From positions 310,001 through 374,000 of the forward strand of contig NZ_JAHYBZ010000003.1 of the NCBI RefSeq assembly GCF_019430885.1: a DNA stretch of 64,000 bases, written 5' to 3'. Shown here piece after piece: positions 48,248 through 56,777 of this stretch. Under the pieces are notes generated by a model, which had not been told where the DNA came from, did not search any database, and was given only the letters and a program-made list of their open reading frames with translations. This DNA comes from Roseomonas alba. GTDB lineage: Bacteria > Pseudomonadota > Alphaproteobacteria > Acetobacterales > Acetobacteraceae. The stretch's first letter is position 1, and each line of letters opens with the position of its first letter. Made by a program: the position numbers and the translations under genes.

Positions 48248-51067
48248 TCACGCCCTCGCAGCCGCCGCCCGCGTGCCGATGCCCCCGCCCCCAGGGGCCT
48301 CGGTGGCTTCGAGCGCCGTCTCCAGTGCCCGGCGCAGACCGACCAGCTTACGTTCGTTCTCCACCTTCAGCCCGAAAACGTCCTTCACATAGAAGACGTC
48401 CACCGCGCGCACGCCATAGGTGGTGATGTGCGCCGAGGCGATCTGCAGGCCCTGGTCGCTGATCGCCGCCGTCACGTCATGCAGCAGGCCGGGACGGTCG
48501 CGCCCATTCACCTCGATGACGGTGTGGGTGTTGGAGGCGTGGTTGTCGATGACCACGCGCGGCGGCACGGTCACGGCGCGCAGCCGCGCCGGTTCGCGCT
48601 TCAGCTTGCGGATCTCCTCGCGCAGCCGCAGGCGGCCGGACAGCGCCTGTTCCACCAGCACGGCGAGCCGCGCGAGGCGGTGCGGCGCCTCGAAGGCCCC
48701 GCCCTGCGCGTCCTGCACCCAGAAGGTGTCGAGCGCCATGCCGTCAGTCATGGTGTGGATGCGCGCATCGACGATGGTCGCACCCGCGACGGCGAGCGCG
48801 CCCGCGATCTGGCTGAACAGCCCGGGATGGTCGGTGCAGTAGACCGTCACCTCGGTCACCGCGCGGCTTTCGAGCACGCGGGTGCGCACGGTCAGCGGCG
48901 CCTTGGCCTCCCGCGCCTCCTGGATCATGGCGGCGTGGCGCGCATGCGTCTCGGGATCGAAGGACAGCCAATAACCCGGATAGCCGAGTTCGAGAAAGGC
49001 CGCGATCTCTGCCTTCGGTCGGTCGGCGAGCAGCAGCGACGCGGCTTCCTTCGCGCGGGCGACGCGCACGTCACGCTCGGGCACCGACAGCCCGCCGGCG
49101 AGGACTTCCGCGACGCGCCAGTACAGTTCGCGCAGCAGCGTCGCCTTCCAGCCGTTCCACACCTTGGGACCGACCGCGCGCATGTCGGCGACGGTCAGCA
49201 CCAGCAGCAGGCGCAGGCGTTCCGGCGACTGCACCACCTCCGCGATGTCGAGGATGGTCTTGGGATCCTCGATGTCGCGCTTGAAGGCGGTCTGGCTGAT
49301 CAGCAGGTGATGCAGCACGAGCCAGGAGACGGTCTCCGTCTCCTCCGGCGTCATGCCGAGCATCGGGCAGATGGTCTGCGCCAACTCGGCGCCGATCTCG
49401 GAATGCTCGCCGCCGCGGCCCTTGGCGATGTCGTGCAGCAGCACGGCGACATAGAGCGCGCGGCGCGACTGCAACTGGCCGATCAGTTCCGAGGCGACGG
49501 GCGTGGCTTCGTTCAGCTCGCCGCGTTCCAGCGCGCCGAGCACGCCGACCGCCTCGATGGTGTGCTCGTCCACCGTGAAGACGTGGTAGGTGTCGAACTG
49601 CATCAGCCCGACGATGCGCTGCCAGTCCGGCAGCAGGCGGGAGATCAGCCCCGCCTCGTTCAGCAGGCGCAGCCAGCGTTCGGGATCGCGCCCGGTCAGC
49701 AGGTCGATGAATTCCGTGCTCGCCGCGCTCTCCCCGCGCAGCCGCGCGGCGTGGCGGGCATGGCGGACGATGGCGCGGAAGGCGAGCGGATGGATGTCGA
49801 GCCCGCGGTCCCGCGCCATGCGGAAGATGCGCAGCATCAGCACGGGGTCGAGGGTGAAGTCATGGCCCGGGGCGGCGATGACCTTGCCGTCCGCCAGGGC
49901 GAAGCCCGCTTCGGTGAGCGCCTTGTCGGAGGCGGGCACCACTGCGGGGGGGCCGAGCGAGGCGCGCTCGATCGCCGGTTCCAGGATGCGGGTGAAGCGC
50001 GCCACGTCCCGCACCATGAGGAAGAAGTGCTTCATGAAGCGCTCCACCCCATCCTGCAACCCGTGGCGGGTATAGCCCATGCGGGCCCCCACCACGGGCT
50101 GGAGGTCGAAGGTCAGGCGCTCCTCGGCGCGTCCCGTCACGATGTGCAGGTGAAAGCGGACGGTCCAGAAGAAATCCCAGGCCCGCTTGATGGCGCGCGC
50201 CTCGACGGCGGTCAGCAGGCCGCCGCCCGGGCTGTGCGGCCCGACCAGTTCCGGCATGCGCTGCACATTGAAGGCATAGCGGGCGAGCCAGTAGAGCGTC
50301 TGCAGGTCGCGCAGCCCGCCGCGCCCTTCCTTGACATGCGGCTCGACCAGGAAGGGGCTTTCGCCGTAGCGGGCGTGGCGCTGGTGGCGCTCGGCGCGCT
50401 TGGCGTTGAGGAAAGGCTTCAGCCCCCATTCGGCGCGCGCGGCGCGGAAGGCCTCGGCGAAGCGGGTGAAGACAGGTTCCGCCCCGGCGATGAAGCGGGC
50501 ATCGAGCAGCGCCGTCAGCACCGTCGCATCGCCCTTGGCATCCACGATGCAGTCCGACCGGGACCGCGTGGCGTGACCCACCTTCAGCCCGAGATCCCAC
50601 AGCAGGTAGAGCATGAACTCCACCGACTGCTTGCCCCGCGTGCTCATCCCCGCATCGGTCAGGAACAGCAGGTCGATGTCGGAAAAGGGCGCGAGGACGC
50701 CGCGGCCATAGCCGCCGGTCGCCACCAGCGCCCAGGGCTTGTCCCCGGCGGCGGCGGGCAGGATGGCATCGGTATAGGCGCGGATGCCGACCATCACCGT
50801 GTCGGTCAGCGCGGCGAGCCAACGCGCCGCGGACAGGCCCGACAGGTCGTGCGTCTCGAAGGCCTGCTGCACGCGGTTCTGGACGCGGCCGAGGTGCCGG
50901 CGCAGCAGGGCAACCGCTTCCTCGCGCGGAACGGGCTGCCCGCCCGGGATCAGATCCGCGAGCAGGTCGGCCAACACGACAGGGGGTTCGCCCGTCACCG
51001 GAACCGGCCGCCTGGCCGGGCCCTCGGCGGGTCCGGCATCGGTTCCGGCATCGTCCAGGGATGTCAT
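48248..51067 (-). CDS. glnD: [Protein-PII] uridylyltransferase / uridylyl-removing enzyme GlnD
   Basis: 939 aa. Domains in order: nucleotidyltransferase with G-G-Y-G-R-G-V-L-A-P-F-S-D-I-D-L-L-F near residue 140; linker; HD domain with L-L-H-D-I-A-K-G-R-G-G-E-H-S near 540; and two C-terminal ACT domains (V-Y-C-T-D-H-P-G-L-F-S and V-N-G-R-D-R-P-G-L-L-H). It uridylylates PII under nitrogen limitation and removes UMP when glutamine binds the ACT domains. ATG 51067, 15 nt after the mutS stop, is preferred to an upstream GTG. mutS-glnD is a known alphaproteobacterial pair. Confidence 0.97.
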   Translation of the reverse strand: MTSLDDAGTDAGPAEGPARRPVPVTGEPPVVLADLLADLIPGGQPVPREEAVALLRRHLGRVQNRVQQAFETHDLSGLSAARWLAALTDTVMVGIRAYTDAILPAAAGDKPWALVATGGYGRGVLAPFSDIDLLFLTDAGMSTRGKQSVEFMLYLLWDLGLKVGHATRSRSDCIVDAKGDATVLTALLDARFIAGAEPVFTRFAEAFRAARAEWGLKPFLNAKRAERHQRHARYGESPFLVEPHVKEGRGGLRDLQTLYWLARYAFNVQRMPELVGPHSPGGGLLTAVEARAIKRAWDFFWTVRFHLHIVTGRAEERLTFDLQPVVGARMGYTRHGLQDGVERFMKHFFLMVRDVARFTRILEPAIERASLGPPAVVPASDKALTEAGFALADGKVIAAPGHDFTLDPVLMLRIFRMARDRGLDIHPLAFRAIVRHARHAARLRGESAASTEFIDLLTGRDPERWLRLLNEAGLISRLLPDWQRIVGLMQFDTYHVFTVDEHTIEAVGVLGALERGELNEATPVASELIGQLQSRRALYVAVLLHDIAKGRGGEHSEIGAELAQTICPMLGMTPEETETVSWLVLHHLLISQTAFKRDIEDPKTILDIAEVVQSPERLRLLLVLTVADMRAVGPKVWNGWKATLLRELYWRVAEVLAGGLSVPERDVRVARAKEAASLLLADRPKAEIAAFLELGYPGYWLSFDPETHARHAAMIQEAREAKAPLTVRTRVLESRAVTEVTVYCTDHPGLFSQIAGALAVAGATIVDARIHTMTDGMALDTFWVQDAQGGAFEAPHRLARLAVLVEQALSGRLRLREEIRKLKREPARLRAVTVPPRVVIDNHASNTHTVIEVNGRDRPGLLHDVTAAISDQGLQIASAHITTYGVRAVDVFYVKDVFGLKVENERKLVGLRRALETALEATEAPGGGGIGTRAAAARA

Positions 51068-51082
51068 CGCGCGGAACACTAG

Positions 51083-53758
51083 CTAGTCCTTGTGCGGCGC
51101 GACAGGCCCCAGCAGCGATTTCAGGCGGTAGAGAATGTCAAGCGCTTCTCGCGGACTGAGCGAATCCGCGTCCAGCGCCGCCAGTTCGGCCAGGGCCGGA
51201 TGCTCCGGGGGCGCTGCCGGGGGTGGGGCTGCACGGGCAAACAGCGGCAATTCCTCGGACAGCGGATCGAGGCCGCGAGCGCGGGCTTCCAGCGCCTTCA
51301 GCACCTCCTGCGCACGGGTCAGCACGGGTTTCGGCACGCCGGCGAGGCGCGCGACATGCACGCCCCAGGACCGTTCGGCCGCGCCGGGACCGACGCGATG
51401 CTCGAAGACCACCTCGCCGCGCCATTCGCGCACCTGCATGGTAGACGGAGCGAGTTCCGGCAGCTTGCCGGCGAGCGCCGTGAGCTCGTGGAAGTGCGTG
51501 GCGAAGATGGTGCGGCAGCGGATGCGGTCGTGCAGCGCCTCCAGCACCGCCCAGGCGATGGCGAGGCCATCCCAGGTGGCGGTGCCGCGCCCGACCTCGT
51601 CCAGCACCACCAGCGACCGGGCGGTCGCCTGGTTCAGGATGGCGGCGGTCTCGGCCATTTCGACCATGAAGGTGGACCGACCGCCGGCGATGTCGTCGGC
51701 AGCGCCGACGCGGGAGAACAACCGGTCGGTCAGCCCGATCCGCGCGCTGTCCGCCGGCACGAACATCCCCGCCTGGGCCAGGATCACCAGCAGCGCGTTC
51801 TGCCGCAGGAAGGTCGATTTGCCGGCCATGTTCGGCCCGGTCAGCAGGCAGAGTCGTCGCCCGGCCGACAGGTCGCAGTCATTGGGCACGAAGGCCGGGC
51901 CGCGCGCGCGGGCGAGCGCCGCCTCGACCACCGGATGCCGCGCCGCGGCGACGGCGAAGTCGCCGCGGTCGGTCATGTCCGGCCGGCACCAGCGGCCATC
52001 CGCGGCGAGTTCCGCCGCCGCCGCATGCACATCAAGTTCCGCCATGGCCGAGGCCGCGGCGGCGATGCCCGCAGCCGCAGCCAGGCACAGCCGGCGCAGA
52101 TGCTGGGCGATCACGCGCTCCCGCTTGCCGGCCTGTTCACCGGCCTCGGCGACCCGGCGGTCGAGATCGGCCAGCGCCGTGCAGGTGAAGCGCATGGCAT
52201 TCGCCATGGTCTGGCGATGGACCGGGGCCTGGGGCCCCTCCTTCATGCCCTCGCGCAGCAGTTTCTCCCCGGCGGCGGAGGGAACCTCGGCGAGGAAGCC
52301 GAATTGCTGGTGGTGGCGGATCTTGAGGCTCGCCACGCCCCAGGCCTGGGCGAGATCCATCTGCAGCGCGGCGATCGCCTCCCGCGCGCCGTCGCGCAGG
52401 CGGCGCAGGGCGTCGAGCTCGCCGTCATAGCCGGCGGCGACCAGCCCGCCATCGTCCAGCCGGGCGGGCAGCGGGTCGGCCAGGGCGCGCTGCAATTCGG
52501 CACGCGGGCTGTCGGCGGGGCGCAGCGCGGCCCGGGCTCCGGAGACCAGGGCGGGAACGGGCGGCACGCCGGCGGCGGCGTCCAGCGCGGCCTGCATGGC
52601 TTCGGCCCGCGCCAGGCCCTCGCGGATGGCGCCAAGGTCGCGCGGGGCGAAGCGGTCCAGAGACAGCCGCGCCAGGGCGCGCGCCATGTCGGGCGCACCC
52701 TTCAGCGCGGCGCGCAGGCCCTGGCGGACTGTCTCCGCCGCCAGCAGGAAGGCGACGGCGTCATGGCGGGCGGCGATGGGCGCCTGGTCCGCCAGGGGAG
52801 AGGCGAGCCGCGCCGCCAGTTCCCGCGCCCCGGCGGGCGTGACGGTGCGATCCACCGCGCCCAACAGCGCATGGCGCGGATCCCCGCGCTCGCTGCGCAG
52901 GATTTCCAGGCTGCGACGGGTCGCGCCGTCCATCTGCAGCACGCCGCGCCCGCCGGACGGCACCGGCGGCGACAGGCGCGGCATGGCGCCGACCTGGGTC
53001 AGCTTCACATAGTCCACCGCCATGGCGGCGGCGGCGATCTCCTCCGGCGAGAAGCTACCGAAGCCTTCCAGTGTCGCGACGTCGAAGGCCTCGGCCAGGC
53101 GCCGGGTGCCGTCGCGCGGGACGCCGAGATGGGCGGTGCGCTCGGCAAGCGGCAGCAGCGTACTGGTGCGGGCGAAATCCTCCGGGGCCAGGATCTCGGC
53201 CGGCTCCAGCCGGGCGAGCAGGGCGGGCAGATCCTCCGGCGCCAGGCTTTCCGTGGCGAAGGCGCCGGTGGTCACGTCAAGCCAAGCCGCGCCCAGCCGG
53301 TTGTCGACCGGCGCCAGCGCCAGAAGCCAGGCCGAGCGGGAGGCCTCAAGCAGCGCCTCCTCCGTGACCGTGCCGGGCGTGACGAGGCGCGTGACCTCAC
53401 GCCGGATGGTCGGCGCCTTGCGGCGCTTCTGTTCCTCCGGCGTCTCGGTCTGGTCACAGATGGCGACGCGGAAGCCCTGGCGGATCAGCCGGGCAAGATA
53501 GACATCCACCGCCTGCGCCGGCACGCCGCAGAGCTTCACCTTCTCGCCCTGATGCTCGCCCCGGCTGGACAGCGCAATGTCGAGCGCGGCGGATGCGACC
53601 TCCGCATCCTCGAACAGCATCTCGAAGAAGTCGCCCATGCGGAAGAAGATCAGCGCATCGGGATGCGCCGCCTTGGCGACGAACCATTGGGCGATGGCGG
53701 GGGTGGCCCCTTCCGCCGAACGAAGGGGCTTGTGGTGCTGGCTCGGCGCGCCTGTCAT
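51083..53758 (-). CDS. mutS: DNA mismatch repair protein MutS
   Basis: 891 aa. The mismatch-binding domain opens with D-A-L-I-F-F-R-M-G-D-F-F-E-M-L-F-E-D-A, giving the F-x-E wedge. The ATPase has Walker A G-P-N-M-A-G-K-S-T near residue 640, the Q-N-A-L-L-V-I-L-A-Q-x-G region, Walker B V-V-L-D-E-V-G-R-G-T-A-T-W-D-G and F-A-T-H-F-H-E-L. It recognises mismatches and recruits MutL. A very long open frame on the opposite strand is a codon-bias shadow. glnD follows 15 nt downstream on the same strand. Confidence 0.98.
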   Translation of the reverse strand: MTGAPSQHHKPLRSAEGATPAIAQWFVAKAAHPDALIFFRMGDFFEMLFEDAEVASAALDIALSSRGEHQGEKVKLCGVPAQAVDVYLARLIRQGFRVAICDQTETPEEQKRRKAPTIRREVTRLVTPGTVTEEALLEASRSAWLLALAPVDNRLGAAWLDVTTGAFATESLAPEDLPALLARLEPAEILAPEDFARTSTLLPLAERTAHLGVPRDGTRRLAEAFDVATLEGFGSFSPEEIAAAAMAVDYVKLTQVGAMPRLSPPVPSGGRGVLQMDGATRRSLEILRSERGDPRHALLGAVDRTVTPAGARELAARLASPLADQAPIAARHDAVAFLLAAETVRQGLRAALKGAPDMARALARLSLDRFAPRDLGAIREGLARAEAMQAALDAAAGVPPVPALVSGARAALRPADSPRAELQRALADPLPARLDDGGLVAAGYDGELDALRRLRDGAREAIAALQMDLAQAWGVASLKIRHHQQFGFLAEVPSAAGEKLLREGMKEGPQAPVHRQTMANAMRFTCTALADLDRRVAEAGEQAGKRERVIAQHLRRLCLAAAAGIAAAASAMAELDVHAAAAELAADGRWCRPDMTDRGDFAVAAARHPVVEAALARARGPAFVPNDCDLSAGRRLCLLTGPNMAGKSTFLRQNALLVILAQAGMFVPADSARIGLTDRLFSRVGAADDIAGGRSTFMVEMAETAAILNQATARSLVVLDEVGRGTATWDGLAIAWAVLEALHDRIRCRTIFATHFHELTALAGKLPELAPSTMQVREWRGEVVFEHRVGPGAAERSWGVHVARLAGVPKPVLTRAQEVLKALEARARGLDPLSEELPLFARAAPPPAAPPEHPALAELAALDADSLSPREALDILYRLKSLLGPVAPHKD

Positions 53759-53842
53759 GCTCCGGGTCTAGTGCACTTCCCGGCCAGGGGAAATCGCCCG
53801 GCCGGGCGATGGCCTTCGCGAACCGCCGAATGGGAGGGAACG

Positions 53843-54247
53843 ATGCGACCCGAAGGGCTCGACCACGCCAATGTGCGGCTGCGTCCGCAGGACCTGCCTG
53901 CCGCGCTGGCCTTCTACCGCGACCTGCTGGGGCTCGAGGAAGGGCCACGGCCCAACTTCACCTTTCCCGGCGCCTGGCTCTATGCCGGCGGGCGGCCGAT
54001 CATCCACCTGGCCTGCCGCGACACGGTGGAGGCGCCGACCGGCCCCTCCCCCAGCGTCTCCTTCGAACACATCGCCTTCCGCATGCGCGGACTGCCCGAG
54101 GTCCGCACCTCGCTCGCGGAGAAGGGCATACCCTATGCCGAGGCGCCGCTCCCGGGCTTTCCGCTGCATCAGCTTTTCCTGACCGACCCCTTCGGGCTGC
54201 GGGTGGAGCTGACCTTCGACATGACCGATCCGACAAACACCGCCTGA
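53843..54247 (+). CDS. VOC (glyoxalase/bleomycin resistance fold) family protein
   Basis: 134 aa with GGGAGG before the ATG. Two beta-alpha-beta-beta-beta modules: L-D-H-A-N-V-R-L-R ... F-Y-R-D-L-L-G-L-E-E-G-P-R-P, and E-H-I-A-F-R-M-R ... Q-L-F-L-T-D-P-F-G-L-R-V-E-L-T-F. Metal ligands H8, H from E-H-I-A-F and E from V-E-L-T-F are placed as in metal-dependent VOC enzymes. Possible roles include a lyase, dioxygenase or resistance protein; the substrate is unknown. It is divergent from mutS. Confidence 0.9.
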   Translation: MRPEGLDHANVRLRPQDLPAALAFYRDLLGLEEGPRPNFTFPGAWLYAGGRPIIHLACRDTVEAPTGPSPSVSFEHIAFRMRGLPEVRTSLAEKGIPYAEAPLPGFPLHQLFLTDPFGLRVELTFDMTDPTNTA

Positions 54248-54257
54248 AGCCGAGCCG

Positions 54258-54956
54258 TCACCGGGCGGCCACAGCCGCGACCTCAGGAGCAGAAGTAGCG
54301 GCGGCCACGGGATCGGATGCGCCGACCCTTGCCTGTTCCGCCATCCGGTCGAGCCGCGAGAGGTCCTGCTCCTGTTCCTGTCGCATCACCAGGCCGGCGG
54401 GGTCGCAGGTGCTGTCCGGCTGCGCGCGGCAGCGTTCATCGGCCAGGGCGAGTTGCGCCGCGCGGCTCGCGATGATCGCCTGGCGCCGCGTCTCGAAGAA
54501 CCGGGTGCGGGTCTCCTCGTCGGGAAATGTCGCCGGGACCATGGCGATGGTGACTTCCCCGGGGTAGCGCATGGTCCGCGCCGAGGCAGCACTGATGATG
54601 GTTGCCGTCGCCCCGATGATGCCGTTCGGCGCCATGCGGAACACGGCCGGATCGTCGCTGGGTCGCATCACCTCGGCGGTTTCGAGGTAGCCATCCGCGC
54701 GGCAGCGCACCTCGAGAACCGCGTAGGACCGCGGCAGCGTCACCGTGCCAGGGGAGGCCGCAACCTCCGCCACGACGCGATCGCCGCGGTGGACGGAACA
54801 TTGCGCGCCTGGCGGATCGGTGGCCACCGCGACCTCTCCATTCCACGGCGGCCCCGGATGGGCGGCACGCAGCGCGGCGTTGAGCGCCGCCGTCGCGCAG
54901 CCGGACAGGAACAGCATGGCGGTCAACGGCATTACCAATCGCAGGCATGCAGTCAC
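54258..54956 (-). CDS. Putative lipoprotein with PEGA-like region
   Basis: 232 aa from a GTG with GGAG 8 nt upstream. Lipoprotein signal: R-L-V-M-P-L-T-A-M-L-F-L-S-G-C, with C20 as the lipidated residue. A beta-rich section (V-A-V-A-T-D-P-P-G-A-Q-C-S-V-H-R-G-D-R-V and V-R-C-R-A-D-G-Y-L-E-T) looks like a PEGA-type module. The C-terminal third is helical and charged with C-R-A-Q-P-D-S-T-C as a possible disulfide. It probably faces the periplasm. No named function. It is convergent with the VOC gene and divergent from a Bug gene. Confidence 0.75.
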   Translation of the reverse strand: MTACLRLVMPLTAMLFLSGCATAALNAALRAAHPGPPWNGEVAVATDPPGAQCSVHRGDRVVAEVAASPGTVTLPRSYAVLEVRCRADGYLETAEVMRPSDDPAVFRMAPNGIIGATATIISAASARTMRYPGEVTIAMVPATFPDEETRTRFFETRRQAIIASRAAQLALADERCRAQPDSTCDPAGLVMRQEQEQDLSRLDRMAEQARVGASDPVAAATSAPEVAAVAAR

Positions 54957-55146
54957 GGGTTGTACTCCACGATTCAGATAGTGCGCGTGGATTGTAACCC
55001 GAGGATCTGGGCGGCAGTGAAGCACAAGGCCGTGCCCAAGAGCCCGAGGCGGGAGATTTCCTTCGGGCGGATGACGGGATAAGGCTCGGCTTCGCCCGGG
55101 GCACGGACCGGGACAGGAACTGCGCCGCACTGCCGGAGGAACCGCC

Positions 55147-56124
55147 ATGACCATCACCCGCCGCGGGCTTGTCGCCTTGCCCGCCTTGTCGCTGCTGCCC
55201 GGCGTCGCGCGCGCCCAGGATGGATGGCCGGATCGCCCGGTGCGCTTCATCGTCCCCTTTCCCGGGGGATCGAGCCCCGACCTGACCGGCCGGGTGGCGG
55301 CGGAACACCTGGCCAAGGCGCTCGGCCATCCCGTCGTGGTGGACAATCGTGCGGGCGCCGGCGGCAATATCGGCACCGACGCCATCGCCAAAGCCACCGA
55401 CGGGCACACCATCGGACTGTCGATCAACGGCCCGCTGACCACCGCCCCGGCGCTCTACCCGGACCTTCCCTATGACCCGGTGAAGGACCTGATCCCGGTG
55501 TCGCTGCTGGCCCGCGGCCCACAGTTCCTGGTGGTGAACAACGACCTGCCCGCGACGGACCTCACGAGCTTCCTTGCCTATCTGCGGGCCAATCCCGGCA
55601 AGGTCGCCTTCGGCTCTGTGGGATCGGGGTCCGGCGGGCATCTCGGCATGCTCGACCTGCTGGCACGGACCAATTCGCCCGAGATGCTGCACGTCGCCTA
55701 TCGCGGCTTCCCGGCCGCGACGCTCGACCTGGTCGCCGGGCGCATCCAGGCGATGATGGTCACCACCGCCGCCGTGCTGCCGCAGGTGCAGGCGGGGCAG
55801 ATCCGCGCCCTCGCCGTGACCTCCGCCGCCCGCTTCGCGCCGACGCCGACCGTGCTGACGCTGGCGGAGCAGGGCCTGGCCAACGCCGAATCCTATGGCT
55901 GGCAGACCATGGTGGTGCCGGCCTCGACGCCGCCGGAGCGCGTCGCACGACTGGCCACGGCAACGCAGCAGGGCCTGCGCGATCCCGCCGCACGCCAACG
56001 CCTGGAGGGGGCGGGCTTCGAGGTGATGGCCACCACCCCGGCCGAGGCCGCCGCCTTCCTGGCAGAGGAGACCGCGCGGTGGGGCGGCATGATCCGGCGA
56101 CTCAATATCCGGCTGGACGGCTGA
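55147..56124 (+). CDS. Bug/TctC family solute-binding protein (orphan)
   Basis: 325 aa. Signal peptide with a Tat-like start (M-T-I-T-R-R-G-L-V-A-L-P-A-L-S-L-L-P-G-V-A-R-A-Q), then W-P-D-R-P-V-R-F-I-V-P-F-P-G-G-S-S-P-D, the Bug ligand loop, and N-R-A-G-A-G-G-N-I-G. GGAGG lies about 9 nt before the ATG. Like the copy at 39857 it has no permease genes beside it. The fourth multi-hairpin repeat follows. The 190-bp region before it (54957-55146) holds the divergent promoters and no gene. Confidence 0.93.
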   Translation: MTITRRGLVALPALSLLPGVARAQDGWPDRPVRFIVPFPGGSSPDLTGRVAAEHLAKALGHPVVVDNRAGAGGNIGTDAIAKATDGHTIGLSINGPLTTAPALYPDLPYDPVKDLIPVSLLARGPQFLVVNNDLPATDLTSFLAYLRANPGKVAFGSVGSGSGGHLGMLDLLARTNSPEMLHVAYRGFPAATLDLVAGRIQAMMVTTAAVLPQVQAGQIRALAVTSAARFAPTPTVLTLAEQGLANAESYGWQTMVVPASTPPERVARLATATQQGLRDPAARQRLEGAGFEVMATTPAEAAAFLAEETARWGGMIRRLNIRLDG

Positions 56125-56265
56125 GAGCCTGCCCGGACCGTCCAGCCCGAGCGCCGGACCACATCCCGCGGGGCCCGCGCGCGTAAAGGCCTTCCTGGGT
56201 GCTGCCGCTGCGGGCAACGGGGTGGGCTCTGCCCGACAGGCGCGAAGATTCTGGTGATGGCGGAG

Positions 56266-56543
56266 CGGAGAAGGGCTCTGCCCTCCCCCGGAACCCCCAC
56301 CCGCCAAAGGCCACAGGGCCTTTGGAAACCTTGACTTGGCTCCGGGCGCAGCGGTCCGGCCGTCATCAGGCACGCGTCTCGTGCTCTGCGCCAGGAAGCA
56401 TGACCGAGCCCTGCGCACCGCGCGCGCCTCGTCAATGCGAAACGCGCTCCCCGCACGCCAGGTATCGGTTTCCGAAGGCCTGTGGCCTTTGGTGGGCGCG
56501 AAGCACTACTTCGCGGCGCACGGGAGGGGCAAAGACCCTCCCC
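56266..56543 (+). repeat. Multi-hairpin intergenic repeat, copy 4 (diverged)
   Basis: A is weak (AGGGC, loop TCT, GCCCT, 56272-56284). B is strong: CCAAAGGCC, loop ACAG, GGCCTTTGG (56304-56325). C: CCGAAGGCC, loop TGT, GGCCTTTGG (56472-56492), with the shared TCGGTTTCC lead-in. D: GGGAGGG / CCCTCCC (56522-56542). It starts about 140 nt after the Bug gene. The remaining gap (56125-56265 and 56544-56777) shows no gene. Confidence 0.7.
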
Positions 56544-56777
56544 ATCGCGCACTCATCGCCGTGCCTATGGCGCGGAGCCACTCCAATTCCACGGCGGAAC
56601 GAGGCCGGACTGGCCCCGCGCACCAAGCCGGTCACGGAGTTGTCTCATATCAAACCGTCCAGCGGCGCATATGGTAGGAGCACCTCAGGCCGTTGGCATG
56701 GAGCACGCGTCGCGTGGCGCATGTCTGCCCGGCCATTCGTTACGCGGCGCACCGCCGCGCCATCACGGAGGCAGCCC

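Noticed and set aside
48221..51082. 953-codon open frame antisense to glnD
   Set aside because: Shadow of a confidently identified GlnD gene; composition is Arg/His/Gln-rich without domains.
51092..54247. 1051-codon open frame antisense to mutS
   Set aside because: Only its last 134 codons (VOC protein from 53843) are real. The rest is an artefact of high GC third positions opposite mutS, has low-complexity Arg/Gly/His-rich composition and matches nothing.
54957..55146. Imperfect inverted repeat around CCACG/CGTGG before the Bug gene
   Set aside because: Only the inner 5-6 bases pair well; too weak to call an operator.
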